This document shows, piece after piece, positions 31,651 to 43,096 of a stretch of DNA of 64,000 bases. The notes under the pieces were generated by a model that ran no database searches, was not told the DNA's origin, and saw only the letters and a program-made list of their open reading frames with translations. The translations under genes and the position numbers were made by a program. Source of the DNA: Vandiemenella viatica (lineage: Eukaryota > Arthropoda > Insecta > Orthoptera > Morabidae); contig JARYHS010013631.1 in NCBI GenBank assembly GCA_031002005.1, positions 64,353,832 through 64,417,831 on the forward strand, written 5' to 3'. Within the stretch, counting starts at the first letter, position 1. Each line of letters opens with the position of its first letter.

Positions 31651-33639
31651 TCTGTTGAGAGACTTACCATCAATTGCTTATAGGTCAGAATTTAGATCAA
31701 ATTTCGACAAAATATGTTTTTCACAACACATCAATAATAGGCAGCTTTACAACAACGAGATTACTGTGCATTAGTTGTACATAATTCAGCTATGTGATTA
31801 CACCAACCAACAGAACTCAGAATGCAACATGTTGCCAAAATTCACAGTGTCGGTATTGTGTGGGATGTCGATTTTACCCCGGTCTTCCCTACTTATGCCT
31901 CACTCTGCAAAAATAAAAATAATTTAGTCTCTTGCAAAGTTCAGCAGGTTCTTCAAATGTCTTCTGTGAAAGTGGCTACAGGTGCAAGCCCAGTAGCGTA
32001 ACAGTTCTGGGGAAGGCAGGAGTGTAAGACCATATAATGTAACTTGTAATTATTCAGACATGAGTCATCATACGATGTTATTGTTAACTAAGTTTATAAA
32101 TTCGTCCTGAGGTAAGAATAAGTGGCTCATTTCTATTCCCAGTTTTACATAATATACTGAACAAAATAACACATATTGATGAACCAGTCCCACTCAAGTA
32201 CAACAAATAACTTAATTTCTCCTTTGCTCCCCCACCCCCCCTTTCCCTCTATCTCGATACGGCCATAGAGAACCACGTTGACACAGGCCACCAGTTTATG
32301 GAAGTGGCTAGTTTAAATCATGAACCATGATGAATCATGAACCATGTCTTATCATAATTTAGAACCCATTTTGCGAGATCAGGAGCATTTAAACTATTGG
32401 CGGAGTCTTTGTATTGCCATCTTTCTGCGAACTTTATAACTTGTATTTTGTATGATAAGTGTATATTTCTTTGTGGAATGCGAAGTTTATAAGGCAGAGA
32501 TTGGAGACTGTTCCAACAGTCACGTAGATAGTGAGACAAGTTGTCCATTAATGCAACATTTGCTCAACTTCAACCTAGTATCTTGTCTCAAGTAGCAAAT
32601 AACAGGTGTATTACCTAGCTGTTTCTCTCAACAAATCGATGCATATGCCGGTTCAACCCAAATCAACAGCAGTCTTGTTGAGAGAACCCACGCTGTGTCA
32701 CAGATGACCTGCTCCGTTCGCACTCACAGTTGACCTTCCCATGCAACAATAATTTGGCACTTTAGTCAGGTGGCATCATGATCTTCGCAATTTTACGCAT
32801 TACACAACTAGTTGGATGAAGCCTCTAGGTAGTTCCATATGACGTTAAGAGTTGGGCCAATCGAAGAGCCAAGCATTCATCTTAATGCAGTGTTGCATGT
32901 AACCGCAACTTGAGTTCTTTGAAGCAATGATTATCCGATTGTCAACAACCAAGCATCTCGATGTCATATTGACCTGAAATACACACATCGAATACATTTG
33001 GCAGTGTGTGCATTGACAGTTCGATGAGATTTAACCCCATTTTCGGCCCCAGGTGCGAGTTGGGTATTTACCTAGCACTGATACAGTGTCAGCTTGCATG
33101 CATTCAAAAGCACCCTTACTTGACAGACTTTCATCAAATGGCAGGAATGTGAACTCTGAAGGAATGATGTACCCAACTACCCAGAGGATTCTGTGGTACA
33201 ATCCATATGAGATAGAAGAAAGTAAACCACTCACTTGCACTGTGGGTTCAAAGACTCCTATTGGAAACCTCTGTGGGTACTGATGCAAAAATAATAAAGC
33301 CTAACAAGAAAACAAAAACAAAAAATAATGATAAAACACGTAAAGAAAAAATGAAGGCAATACCAAGCAGACAACATCTAAGATTTCTCAAATTGAGGAT
33401 CGAAAAGGATGTAACTATTACTCTCAAGTAACAAATATCGTGGAATACCTGTTAACATCATTTGGGACCCCTTTTGCCTGGCAAAGTGGAATGCAATAAA
33501 TAATTGATATGCTGATGGAGCTGTGGTGGGAGTCATTGGAAGACAGAAGATGGGTGAAAAGTTTTGATCAAGGTTTATAATTGCGATAACGCATGGATGA
33601 ACAATAGTAGAAGGATCAGGAGTTCTGTATGAAGGGGAA
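31651..33639. other. Unannotated intronic DNA
   Basis: No known gene or transposon domain. About 32600-33300 is less AT-rich and holds open frames on both strands (33031-33288 minus, 33053-33283 plus, about 80 codons), but neither shows a recognisable domain. It could be an old retrocopy or LTR remnant. Confidence 0.35.
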
Positions 33640-33872
33640 GAGATGATCATATTCATAAACTCCACTTGAATTCATGTGAAAGTGAGTGGGAAATATTTCT
33701 TTTTTATGTAAGGAGAATAATGAATAGTTTACCAAAAACACTGAAGGAGTTTAAAGTCGCAATTTGTAAAGGGCAGTAAGAGGGGAGTAGCGAGGGAAAG
33801 ATTAGTATATAGGAAGGTGGGAGCATAGGGACATTGGAACCAGAGTCTGTATGCACCATCACAATTGAAATA
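33640..33872 (+). mobile_element. LINE family A 3' end
   Basis: Contains taatgaatagtttaccaaaa and gagtttaaagtcgcaatttg, the same order as 1073-1130 and 40060-40125 in the other family A copies, and ends with an A-rich tail. Only the 3' terminal part survives. Confidence 0.6.
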
Positions 33873-33879
33873 AAATTAA

Positions 33880-34660
33880 AAAATTGAAGTGCTGCAACTC
33901 GACATGGTATTGTCTCAACAGGACGTTGGAAGTCCCCTCAAAAACATTCAGCCCTGCTTCCTCTATAGCTGCCAATAATTGAAAAAGTTTTACCGATGCA
34001 GGACATTGTGCATGAACTGACTTTTCAATCAAGTCCAAGATATGTTCAAATAGATTCATTTTTGGCGATCTAGGTGGTAAATCATTTGTTAGAATTGCCC
34101 AGAATGTTCCTCAAATAAATCGTGAATGATTTTGGCCCAATGAAATGAAGCATTGTCATCCTGAAAAAGTCCAGAGTTGTTTGAGAAGACCAACACTGGC
34201 TGCAAGCGGTCTCTAAGTATCTGAACATAACCATTTCCAGTCAAAGGTCGGTTTTATTTGACCAGAAGTTCCAATGCTTGGTATCTAAACACAGCCAGTA
34301 GCTTAGACAGGGCCTTCCGTCAACTTGGGTCCATGGCGTTGAGGGTCTGCGTCCCATTCAAACCCAAATGGAATTGTGAATTATCTGACCATGCAACCAT
34401 TTCCAGTCATGAAGGGTCATGTTCACGGGCCCAGGAGAAGCGATGCAGCCAATGGCTTCTTACGTCGGTGTCCTGCTACCTCTCTCGGCCGTTAGGTAAA
34501 TTTAGTCAGCCACTGCATTATCCATGGTAGGGGATAATCCCTGAAATTACGTATTCACAGCACACTCTTGACACAGCGGGTCGAGGAATGTTGAATTCAC
34601 TAACAATTTCCGAAATGCAATTCCTCATGCTTCTAGTGCCAACTACTATTCAGCTTTCAA
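33880..34660 (-). pseudogene. Tc1-like transposase remnant
   Basis: The minus-strand translation in mixed frames gives a Tc1-like order: RPAVSRV-like helix-turn-helix remains near 34600, then WCMVR/PFGFEWDADPQRHG in the middle (about 34330-34400), QDDNASFHWAKIIHD (about 34130-34175) as the second-Asp region, and SPKMNLFEHILDLIEKSV (about 34000-34060), the usual SPDMNPIEHLWD... region ending in the catalytic Glu. Numerous stops and frameshifts are present and no inverted ends were identified. Confidence 0.65.
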
Positions 34661-34819
34661 ATTCTGTTGATTAAAGTCATACATTCATAATCGCTTCAGA
34701 ATACCTTTCATATGACTAATAAGAACACAAATGAAAGCCCTGGCACATTTATACCTTTCTTCCACCATCTGAATATTTGCAGCTTTCTATCTCATGACTA
34801 TACATGTAGTCTACACCGA

Positions 34820-35035
34820 GTATGGTAGTTTGTACGGTTATTCTCTGGCCACACATTCGGGAGTATCCTTGTTCGAATCCCTGTCTGGCCACGCAGTTTT
34901 CTGTTTTCTTTAGTTTCCTGAAATCACTCCAGGTGAATGCGGTCATGGCCAAATTCCTTCCCATTCCTAGCCTCCTGTCCTGTCCACCTCTGATGACCTC
35001 TACGTCGACAATGTGCAAAGCTATAAGCAAACATA
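34820..35035 (+). mobile_element. tRNA-headed SINE (family S)
   Basis: B box gttcgaatccc at 34871-34881. The body has aaatcactccaggtgaatgc, catggccaaattccttccc and a tail ending cataaaaaaat. The segment agrees with the other four family S copies; part of the usual gccgggatg block is deleted here. Confidence 0.75.
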
Positions 35036-35727
35036 AAAAAATCGACGCTATATTAATGTGGATATTGATTCTTGTCGCTAGCAACTCTTTTGTTACAGAA
35101 GTACAGAAAAATGAATTTTTGCCGATATTTTAGTTTTATTGATTTTTGTGATGTGGCCGCTTTCAAACTAATGCTCAACTGTCACAAACTTGCTAAACTG
35201 CTGTGACTTTTCTTGATGCTTCTGACTGTCTGCTAATGTATACTTTCTCACATTCAAATGGAATGGAATAATCTCATGGAATCTTGAGACCATGTTGCCT
35301 TTCATCTAACACAACGTATCCCATATTTGGTGAGGGGTTGGAAGATGTCTTTCAGTACTCGTCATCCCAGAATTCGACCTATTTTTACCAATCTAGCTCC
35401 AGCAAAAGGAAGTAAGGTGCGAGTTTTCGGAACTTTGTTTTGTCCAGATGTCAGTCTCAGGGGTCCAACAAGAAATTTGAATAGTCGTAGGCTTCTGCAG
35501 CCAGAGACAGTTGATTCTTGGCTGTTCAGGTGACGCTGCACCATGACTTGCGCAGCTGACATTTTGAACACAGAAGGATTGTATAAATGCCGGCTGCACA
35601 AATCATGACACATCATACCCCATACAGCCAAGAATCAAGAAATTCATGTTTTATTTACTGTTACTAGTAGCACTCAACAAGCCTATTGTGTCACAGTTCT
35701 TGCAACACTGTTGGCTATAGCACGATT
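35036..35727. other. Unannotated intronic DNA
   Basis: Nothing recognised. The open frames near 35327-35631 on both strands overlap and lack known domains. Confidence 0.4.
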
Positions 35728-35985
35728 CAGTGCCAGACTTAGGAGGGTGGGAGGATGACAAACTTGGGCACTTGTCCTGGGCGACAATTTCAAGGAGGTG
35801 GAAAAATAACATTTGAAGAAGTGGTAAATGGCAAATTTATGTGCAATGACATTATTCTTTTATTTTAGCTCCAAGCAGCCCTGAAGGCATCAACATAACA
35901 TTTCAAGGAATGGGAATCTCGAAGTTTTTACCCTGGCTTGAAAAATTCATACATCTGTCACTAATATGGTATCAGATTGTGCTGG
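35728..35985 (+). repeat. Interspersed repeat R1, copy 1
   Basis: Shares with 40814-40978 the order: gtgccagacttaggagggtg versus gtgctggatctgagaagggg, then cacttgtcctgggcgacaat versus cactagccctgggtggcaac, then atctgtcactaatatg versus atctgtcactgatatg. It probably belongs to a short non-autonomous hAT-like family; no matching target duplication was found. Confidence 0.5.
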
Positions 35986-36029
35986 ACAGAAGAAGCTTTC
36001 ATCATATTCTATCATATACAGTTGGTGTA

Positions 36030-37140
36030 TAGTTTGATTTACAGAAATTGAGATGGAGTATACGCTCCAGTGGGAATTTTCCTACACACTCATTTTTCTC
36101 CTTTCCTGTACCCACTCACTTTTACTCTCTACAAATTTCAATATCAAATTCTTTCAGCTTTTTTGGTAAATTATTAATAATCCTTGACCTCTTTCCCATG
36201 AAAGAAAATCCTACCCCATTCTTGTGAATGAAGATTGTGGTTATGGTCATCTCTTCCCTTCCATGCACTACTGCTAGTTATGCCTTGTACATTCCCATGA
36301 CTCTCTTCACCTTCCTCCTGTATTCCAATGATGCTTATTCCAGCTCCCTTTTTTTCCAGTTACTAATTGTGTTCTGTGTTAATTTGCAGGGAAAAATCTT
36401 GCATGCCTTCCTTTCACTTCCTCTAACTGCTGTATTTGATTCCCAAAATGTGGATCCCATATTATACCACCATATTCAGGTAATAGTCTGAGAAGGCTTT
36501 TGTAACCCAGAGCTTCTCTGGTAAATCCCCTTATAACTCTTTCTGATGATTTTGAAACCTTTTCTTACTACCTGTTGAATGTGTCCTGCCCAGTTGAGTT
36601 TGTAATCAAAAGTTATGCTAGGGTATTTACATACCATGTCTTCAACAGGCAATTCTTTCCCCAGCTTATAATCATAATCAACCTTTAGTTCTTTACCTGT
36701 ATACCTTATAAGCTTACCCTTCTTTGCACTTATTTTCATCCTAGATATCCTGGCCGGATCACCCTATAGTTGTTCATAGTCTTCAACTATTTTGATCCGA
36801 TTATATATCGTTATGTCATCTGCAAACAACCTCACTTCTGTTAGTAAACCATTAACATAATCATTGATTAGAATGATGAACAGTAATGGACCCAATACAC
36901 TACCTGTGGGACTATCATGATCAAGCTTATAAGAATTCCTCTACTCCACAAATCACTTTTTCATCCACTCCAATAGTTTTTACCCTATTTACCACAGTTT
37001 TATGGCTCATTCTGTCAAAAGCCTTTAAAAATCTAGTGCTACACTATCAATTTGAGTTCCCTTGTCCATTTCATCTGAAATACTTTTCATATAGCCTAAT
37101 AACTGAGATTTGCTTGAATATACGATATTGGGATACAATA
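36030..37140 (-). pseudogene. LINE family A reverse transcriptase fragment, minus strand
   Basis: Read on the minus strand: MDKGTQIDSVALDF and KAFDRMSHKTVVNRV (about 36985-37075), then GSVLGPLLFIILIND (about 36840-36900), RLFADDITIYNRIK with the catalytic FADD (about 36790-36840), MKISAKKGKLIRYTGKELK (36680-36739), DYKLNWAGHIQQVVRKGFK (36540-36610), and a 3' end around 36060-36240 with FLSWE... and LPKK..EF-like remains. This is the palm, thumb and tail of a CR1/Jockey-group LINE. Small deletions interrupt the frame. It meets the plus-strand copy head to head at about 37140. Confidence 0.85.
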
Positions 37141-37654
37141 TTGTAGCTTACAATGAAATTTTATTTAAAATGAGTCTGGAGTCTTGCTGCTTACCAGAGG
37201 ATTGGAAAAGAGTGATAGTAGTACCGGTTCATATATGATTTAATGTTACATGCCAATTAGTTTGACATCAGTGACAGGCAAAATGATAAGAGAGATTGAT
37301 AAGCAACTACATGAGAAATGTCTGTGAGGAAAGAAACTGGTTTTCAGATCGAAAACATGGCTTTAGGCAAAGATATTCATGTGAATCTCAGATGGTGGAC
37401 TATATGCAAGATATTTCAGATGAATTTGACAAGGGAGGCCAAGTTGCTAGTGTGGTACTAGATCTTTCTAAGGCATTTGACAGAGTGAGCCATAAAATGG
37501 TATTAAATAAACTTTAATCTATTGGATTGGATTGAATGAAATAGTTACTTGCTGGGTAGAAGAATTCTTAAAAGCCAGAAAGCAAAGTTTTAGAGTAGGA
37601 AATACATTATCAAAAGAGGTGGACATAAATATGAGAGTGCCACAGGGTAGTGTA

Positions 37655-38218
37655 CAGGGCTAGTCAAAATAATTACAGTGATTTCAGAAAATTACAACAG
37701 ATTTATTATTTGACATATACTTACAAGATTACACAGAAATATAAACAAACTGTGAAAGTGTTTTCGAGTGTCTACAGATGCTCAATATGTGCACCTTTAG
37801 TGACTCTGCACACATCAAGTCTGTGATCGAGTTCTTCCCATACCTGATGCAGCATGTCTCTGTCAATGAGAGTAAATGCATTCGTGATGCGAACCCGCAG
37901 GTCTGGTCTTTGTTTGGGGTTTCGTAAAAGTCACAGTGTACCAGTGCCACCAGTACCAGTTGATCTGCCAGACCTATGGGTTCATATCACTAATGCATTT
38001 GCTCTCATTGTCAGAGACATACTGCATCGGGTATGGGAAGAACTCGATTATAGACTTGATGTGTGCAGAGTCACTAAAGGTGCACTTATTGAGCATCTGT
38101 AGACACTTAAAAAACTTTCACAGTTTGTTTATATATCTGTGTAATCTGGTAAGTATATGTTAAATAATAAATCTGTAGTAATTTTCTGAAATCACTGCAA
38201 TCACTTTGACTAGCCCTG
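37655..38218. mobile_element. Foldback Tc1/mariner-type MITE (564 bp) with TA target duplication
   Basis: Begins cagggctagtcaaa and ends tttgactagccctg, flanked by TA at 37653-37654 and 38219-38220. The two arms (about 37655-37907 and 37967-38218) are inverted copies over about 250 bp with a spacer of about 58 bp. Each arm, read towards its outer end, encodes the same C-terminal transposase tail: VWEELDYRLDVCRVTKGA then IEHL on the plus side, and a near-identical version on the minus side. No catalytic part is present, so it depends on a transposase in trans. Confidence 0.9.
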
Positions 38219-38541
38219 TACTGGGACTGTTGCTGTTCATTATTCTAATAAATTACTGTGTTTATGGGTTGTGGTTTTTCTTTTTTGCAGATGATATAAT
38301 GGTATATAAAATGATCAAATTGGGAGAAGACTGAACAGTTGCAGAGTGACCTGGCTAGAATATCTGAATGAGTAGGTCAGCATGGAATGAATATAAATGC
38401 CAAGAAGAGCCAGGTTATTAGGTATGCAGATAAAAAGCTAAAAGTTAACAATGATTATAGGGTGAGGACAGAACTGTTTGCTGAAGGCTTGAAGTGTAAA
38501 TATCTTGCAGTAACGTTTGATAACAAACTCAACATGGCAGA

Positions 38542-39604
38542 TGTAAGGCAACTTGCTTGCAGTGGGGTTGGTGCATAAACACGTTGTATTAACTCTGACC
38601 GTGTGTAGCCTTGGATATAACAGTTTTGGCTTAGATAGAATTAGATGGTCGCCACATAGATTTTAACCCAAAAACTATGAAAAGGTAAAGTTCAATAAAT
38701 AGTTCATTGCCATTTAAGTAACTATATTCTTCAATTTCACAAAACCAAAAACTGTACAGGCAATCAGACAACTTTTCCAAAGACATGTTTACAAGTTCGA
38801 TTAACCATTCAAACCAGACCACACCCCAAAGTTCAAAGAATTAAATCACTAGTTGAAGAAGGCCAATAAAAGTTCGTCACATGCTCCCATTGTTCAATTG
38901 TTTAGTAACTTCAAACAAATCCGAGGTTCCACTCTGTGGAAAACTATTTTAAAACTTCATTGTAGTAAAACTTGAATATGCAAATCTACATTATTCCAAA
39001 TAAAACTTGCACAGCAGTGCTTGATATAAAACTTTCCGGTCTACTGAGCTACATGTTATTGCGTTTGCGGATCCTGGCAGACTGAGACCGAACAACTGCA
39101 TGCACGCATCTATATTACATAGCGCTTCTCGAAGATTCCTAGCGACTGCTTTCTCACGCGAACCGTGGAAATGAAATCTTTTTCTCATTCACAGGGATGG
39201 ATGCTGGGAAGCTCGTCAGACATCAAATCACACGTCTGAAGTCCTTACATTAGCTAATCTGACCTTGACAATAAAAATAATTCTATCTTTCTGAAATTTT
39301 ACCAATCACTAGATCTTTAAATAAATGTTAACTTTAGTTTTCATACAAAATATCCTGACTTTAATAATTAAGCCGAAAATAAATAATTTAGATATGAACT
39401 TCCACACCAGGCGAATGCAGAAGAATGTTGAAATTGAAAAAATTGAAAACACTATCTTAAAAACTGTAAAACTGCTTTCTAACCTTGAATTATCATAGAA
39501 ACTAACTATAAAAATGAAATGCAATATTATTCTATCCAATCTAACTCATGGTTCTGAGAACAAAATTTTGTCACGCAGTTACAAAATTTAACAGATAGCT
39601 TACA
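38542..39604. mobile_element. Solo LTR (1063 bp) with 4-bp target duplication
   Basis: Starts tgtaaggcaacttg and ends atagcttaca (TG...CA, with tgtaa/ttaca inverted ends), flanked by caga at 38538-38541 and 39605-39608. It contains no gag or pol sequence, as expected after recombination between two LTRs. Orientation is unclear: a TATA-like stretch and a GC-richer leader look better on the minus strand. It shares the initial tgtaagg with the 2.2-kb LTRs, but the rest differs. Confidence 0.85.
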
Positions 39605-40265
39605 CAGAGCACACTGGGCAGCTGGTAGGAAAGTTTACAAAATCCTTCATTTACTGGAGAGGGTGATGTGAGGATGTACCAGAGAAGTTATGGAGTTGGG
39701 TTACAAAACTTTGGTCAGACAATTGGTTGAATATGGTGGTGGTTTTTGTTTATCAAATATAGGAGATGTAGGGTGCAAAGAAGAGCAGCTAGGTTTGATT
39801 GTGTAAATTATTGCAGGATGCAGTCAGTTACTGATATGATAAAGGACTGGATTGGGAGTCACTGGAGGACAGGAGGAGGGTTATGAGAGTGCTGGGAATG
39901 TACAGTGCATGTGTTGGTGATGGGGCTTCAAGAGATATTGTTCAAAGAATTAGGAATGTTGCATAGAGGGGGAAAGGTGACCATGTGATATCATGCATTA
40001 AGAAGTGGAAAAAATTTGTTATGTTGGTAAGGATGTCAGGGATTGGAACAAATTACCAAGTGATGAATAATTTACCAAAAACGCTTAATGAATTTAAAAT
40101 TAAAATTTGTAAATCAGAAAAGTAAATGGGGGAGGAATTTAACACTCCAATTATAAAAGAAATGTTTTAAAAATAATATAATTAGGGTTAATTACATGAC
40201 ATGGGGAATTTCCACCAGAGCATTAGCTCCATCGCAATTAAAATTAATAATAATAATAATATCCT

Positions 40266-40813
40266 CGTGGGGAAACTATGTAAAAAACCACAATCAGTAC
40301 AGCCACTATCCTGGATTTAAACCTTGACCTGTTACACCTCCCAGATTAAGTGTGGTGATTTTTGAACACACCTAGCCATACTGGTCAAACATTTGGATAG
40401 GATAATAACAAACACCTATCAAAGCTGAAGATTGCTGGAGTGTTGAAACATTGAAAACACATGTATATAGGAGTTAAAAATTAGTATAGGGAATTAAACA
40501 AAGTACCTTTTATATACTGGCTGTGTGGCATATCAGATACACCAACTGTGCAGAGGTAAAGGTTTCTCTTATATGAATTTCCTATCTAGCACCCTTTGGT
40601 TCATGTGAATGCATATTTAAACAAATAGATATAAAGAAAATTATTTGTTTCTGATTAACTAGATGTTATGAACTTACCATTGTTAATGATTGTCTATTTC
40701 ATATTCTCTCTCTTCCCTCACCATGCTCCCCCCATTTCCCCTCCTTTTTCATTATTTCCCTGTTTACAAAAGCCAATTCTGATTACAGTCATCTGATAAC
40801 ACTAAGTTTGTGC
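40266..40813. other. Unannotated intronic DNA
   Basis: AT-rich; nothing recognised. Confidence 0.4.
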
Positions 40814-40978
40814 GAGTGCTGGATCTGAGAAGGGGAGGTGGGGGCAAACTGTGGCACTAGCCCTGGGTGGCAACTTTGGAGAGGGGGCCAACAAATTTGT
40901 GTGTGATTTTTTTTTATCTTCATAGAGATATCAACTTTTTTCCCCAACTCAGAAATATCATAGATCTGTCACTGATAT
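40814..40978 (+). repeat. Interspersed repeat R1, copy 2
   Basis: Partner of 35728-35985, with the same G-rich left part and the same atctgtcactgatatg right end; the middle is shorter. Confidence 0.5.
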
Positions 40979-42898
40979 GTGAACTTCCAATACATGATTA
41001 AGGTTTCATAATGAAGTATTGTAAACAAAAGCTTCCGTGGTAACTGTATGTATTATCTTGGTATTCTGGGCGGAGCCGTGTCGATTTATTGAAACCTAAG
41101 GGTAAAATCATGCGGAGCAGGTTGTGGTCGATGTCGAGGTACAGCTGCTAGCGTTCATCAGTGTTTTTAAAATCCTTCTAAGTGTCGCCCATTGTAAATT
41201 GTTTATGTTTTATGTTTAACTCGACTATCATTTACTTTTTGTAACCTGCAGTGGTTCGTGGACATAATAATGATAGAGATGATGATGGTCTGTCAGTAGC
41301 CACAAAGTGGTGGCTACTTTCTATGGCTAGTAACGGAGAGTTCAGTTAACAGCAAATAGATGGACAGAGACAAATCCTTGGTGAATGTCATCATTTAAAT
41401 AAAGATCTGAGAAATCATCCAGACTGATTCCATGCCCACCTACGAAAGACACCACAAACATTTCAATACATTTACAGTAAAATCCTGGACAAACTGTTTG
41501 TAAAAGTTACCACACCAATCCAATACACTGAGGAAAAAATTGTCGTCACTATAAATTAATGAAAATTATTGTGAATAAAGTAATGTACCATTTAACAAAG
41601 CATTTTCAATTCAAATTTAAAATTTTTCAGTCCAAAGTCAGATTTTTCCATTTTCAAGTTCAGTCAACATTTTATTTTTAATAATAATTAATACGAGTTT
41701 TTTTTTTACTTCTTTAAATTTATAATGATTGTTGGACTGAATTGTCTGATGTTCCATTTCCGTTGGTATATGATGTGTAATAATTCCTGAATAGTCAATC
41801 AAGTCACTAACAATAGATAATTATTTCAATTACTGTATAAAATTTGTTGTAATTTATTTACTGCTGACTGCCTAATTGCTTGAAACATTAACTTTTTCGT
41901 AGTTGTCCAATTTATAAAAATCTGTACTTATTATTTCATACAGTAATTTATTTAAAACAGATGGTAGCATTGTCAATGTTAGTAGATTGTTAATTTATAT
42001 CTGCAGTTGTGCAAAATGAAATGACCTCTATTAAATAAATCAATATTTAGAACAAGAGAAAATTAAACAACACCACTGTATACAATATGAGAGACGAACT
42101 GCGTAATCAAGTGTAGAAGCTGGATCTCATGACCTTGACATAGCACAACCAATCACTTTGGTGTGTGCTGACTCATTACTAACAATGCTTTTGTTTCACA
42201 TGGATGAAACATCTACCGCCACCTTCACCGCGAGATGCTCGGCATGTTTTTAACCTAATGTTTCTGCCATTGTGCTGTGGCTGTCATCATAGCACAATGG
42301 CAGAAACGCATCTCTACCCGGAGAACCAAGATAATATTGTAAAATGTCTTAATTTTTTGTTGTTGTTGTTGTAAATGATGTTTTTACATTCCCTCTTCAT
42401 TCTTATATCATTGCTGGAAATCATTTTCCCTGTAATTATTAGATTAAAGTTAATGAAATGTTAATAACGATACAGTGAAATGAATACATTTTTATGACTG
42501 CTGCATTCTAGCCCAGGATTTAATCAATTTCTGATATTTAGATGTTAAACTGTAGATTGATCCATGACAAAAGTGAAATGTGCAACAGCATGTAACTCTG
42601 TCACCAGCTTGTAAGACCAAACAAATTTACTGTACTTTTTTCATTTAATGAATTTGTTTTACTGAATTAACTTTCTTCAATTTATTTACCTACAATGGTT
42701 TCCATTGTTCTACTATACAATATGATTTGTACACATTTTTAATACTTTTTATACTATGTTTATTCTATTATTCAGCAGCAACAAGCTATTTTTTAACAAC
42801 ATAAATTTCCAGACATAACTGGAACATTAAAAAAAGAAGAAAGGAATTATATCAGGCTGCCATTGACACATTTTTGAAAGAGTTTTATTCTGTAACAG
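40979..42898. other. Unannotated intronic DNA
   Basis: No exon or transposon domain recognised apart from the hairpin at 42260-42307. The region ends in the DNALI1 acceptor tgtaacag. Confidence 0.4.
42260..42307. repeat. 17-bp perfect hairpin
   Basis: gtttctgccattgtgct (42260-42276) and its exact complement (42291-42307) are separated by a 14-nt loop. No mature-microRNA-like asymmetry can be judged from the sequence; it may be the core of a small inverted-repeat element. Confidence 0.7.
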
Positions 42899-43096
42899 GC
42901 TGAACAAGGAAAAGGGGACCTAGAAGAACAAGTGCAAATACTGAGGACAGAGAAGACTGAACTTGAGAGACAAGTTTTTGAACTGAGAGCAAAGGCAGAC
43001 CAAGTGGAAAGAAGAGCCAAAGAGATGCAAGAAGCTGAAGAAAAGAAACATACAGAGGAAGTAGAATTCCTGAAAAAGACAAACCAGCAGCTTAAG
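42899..43096 (+). CDS. DNALI1: DNALI1 exon, residues 150-215 (coiled coil)
   Basis: Begins AEQGKGDLEEQVQILRTEK and ends EEKKHTEEVEFLKKTNQQLK. The 66 residues are a continuous Glu/Lys-rich amphipathic helix, the coiled-coil part of the axonemal dynein light chain domain that is thought to bind dynein heavy chain. The acceptor tgtaacag ends at 42898 and the donor gtatta starts at 43097, phase 0 at both sides. The join FGMRKALM/AEQGK follows the family exactly, so the 23.8-kb intron is supported by protein continuity. Confidence 0.95.

Larger units (their letters stand above)
37145..40265 (+). pseudogene. LINE family A copy, plus strand, interrupted by a MITE and a solo LTR
   Basis: Three pieces belong to one LINE copy. 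37145-37654 carries LPEDWKRVIVVPVH, LVSLTSVTGKMIREI, an RKHGFRQRYSCESQMVDY-like segment and LDLSKAFDRVSHKMVLNKL. After the MITE, 38221-38541 carries LGLLLFIILIN, FFADDIMVYK (catalytic FADD) and KKSQVIRYADKKLKV. After the solo LTR, 39609-40265 carries the thumb and tail (RVQRRAA-type remains, MQSVTDMIKD, NNLPKTLNEFKIKICK) and a (taa)n end. Removing both insertions with one copy of each target duplication restores continuous family sequence (PQGSV/LG at the first and LNMAEHTGQLV at the second). Stops within the pieces show the copy was already decayed or decayed later. Confidence 0.85.

Noticed and set aside
33031..33288. Overlapping open frames on both strands near 33.0-33.3 kb
   Set aside because: No domain recognised on either strand. 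The surrounding 700 bp is less AT-rich, which makes chance open frames more likely.
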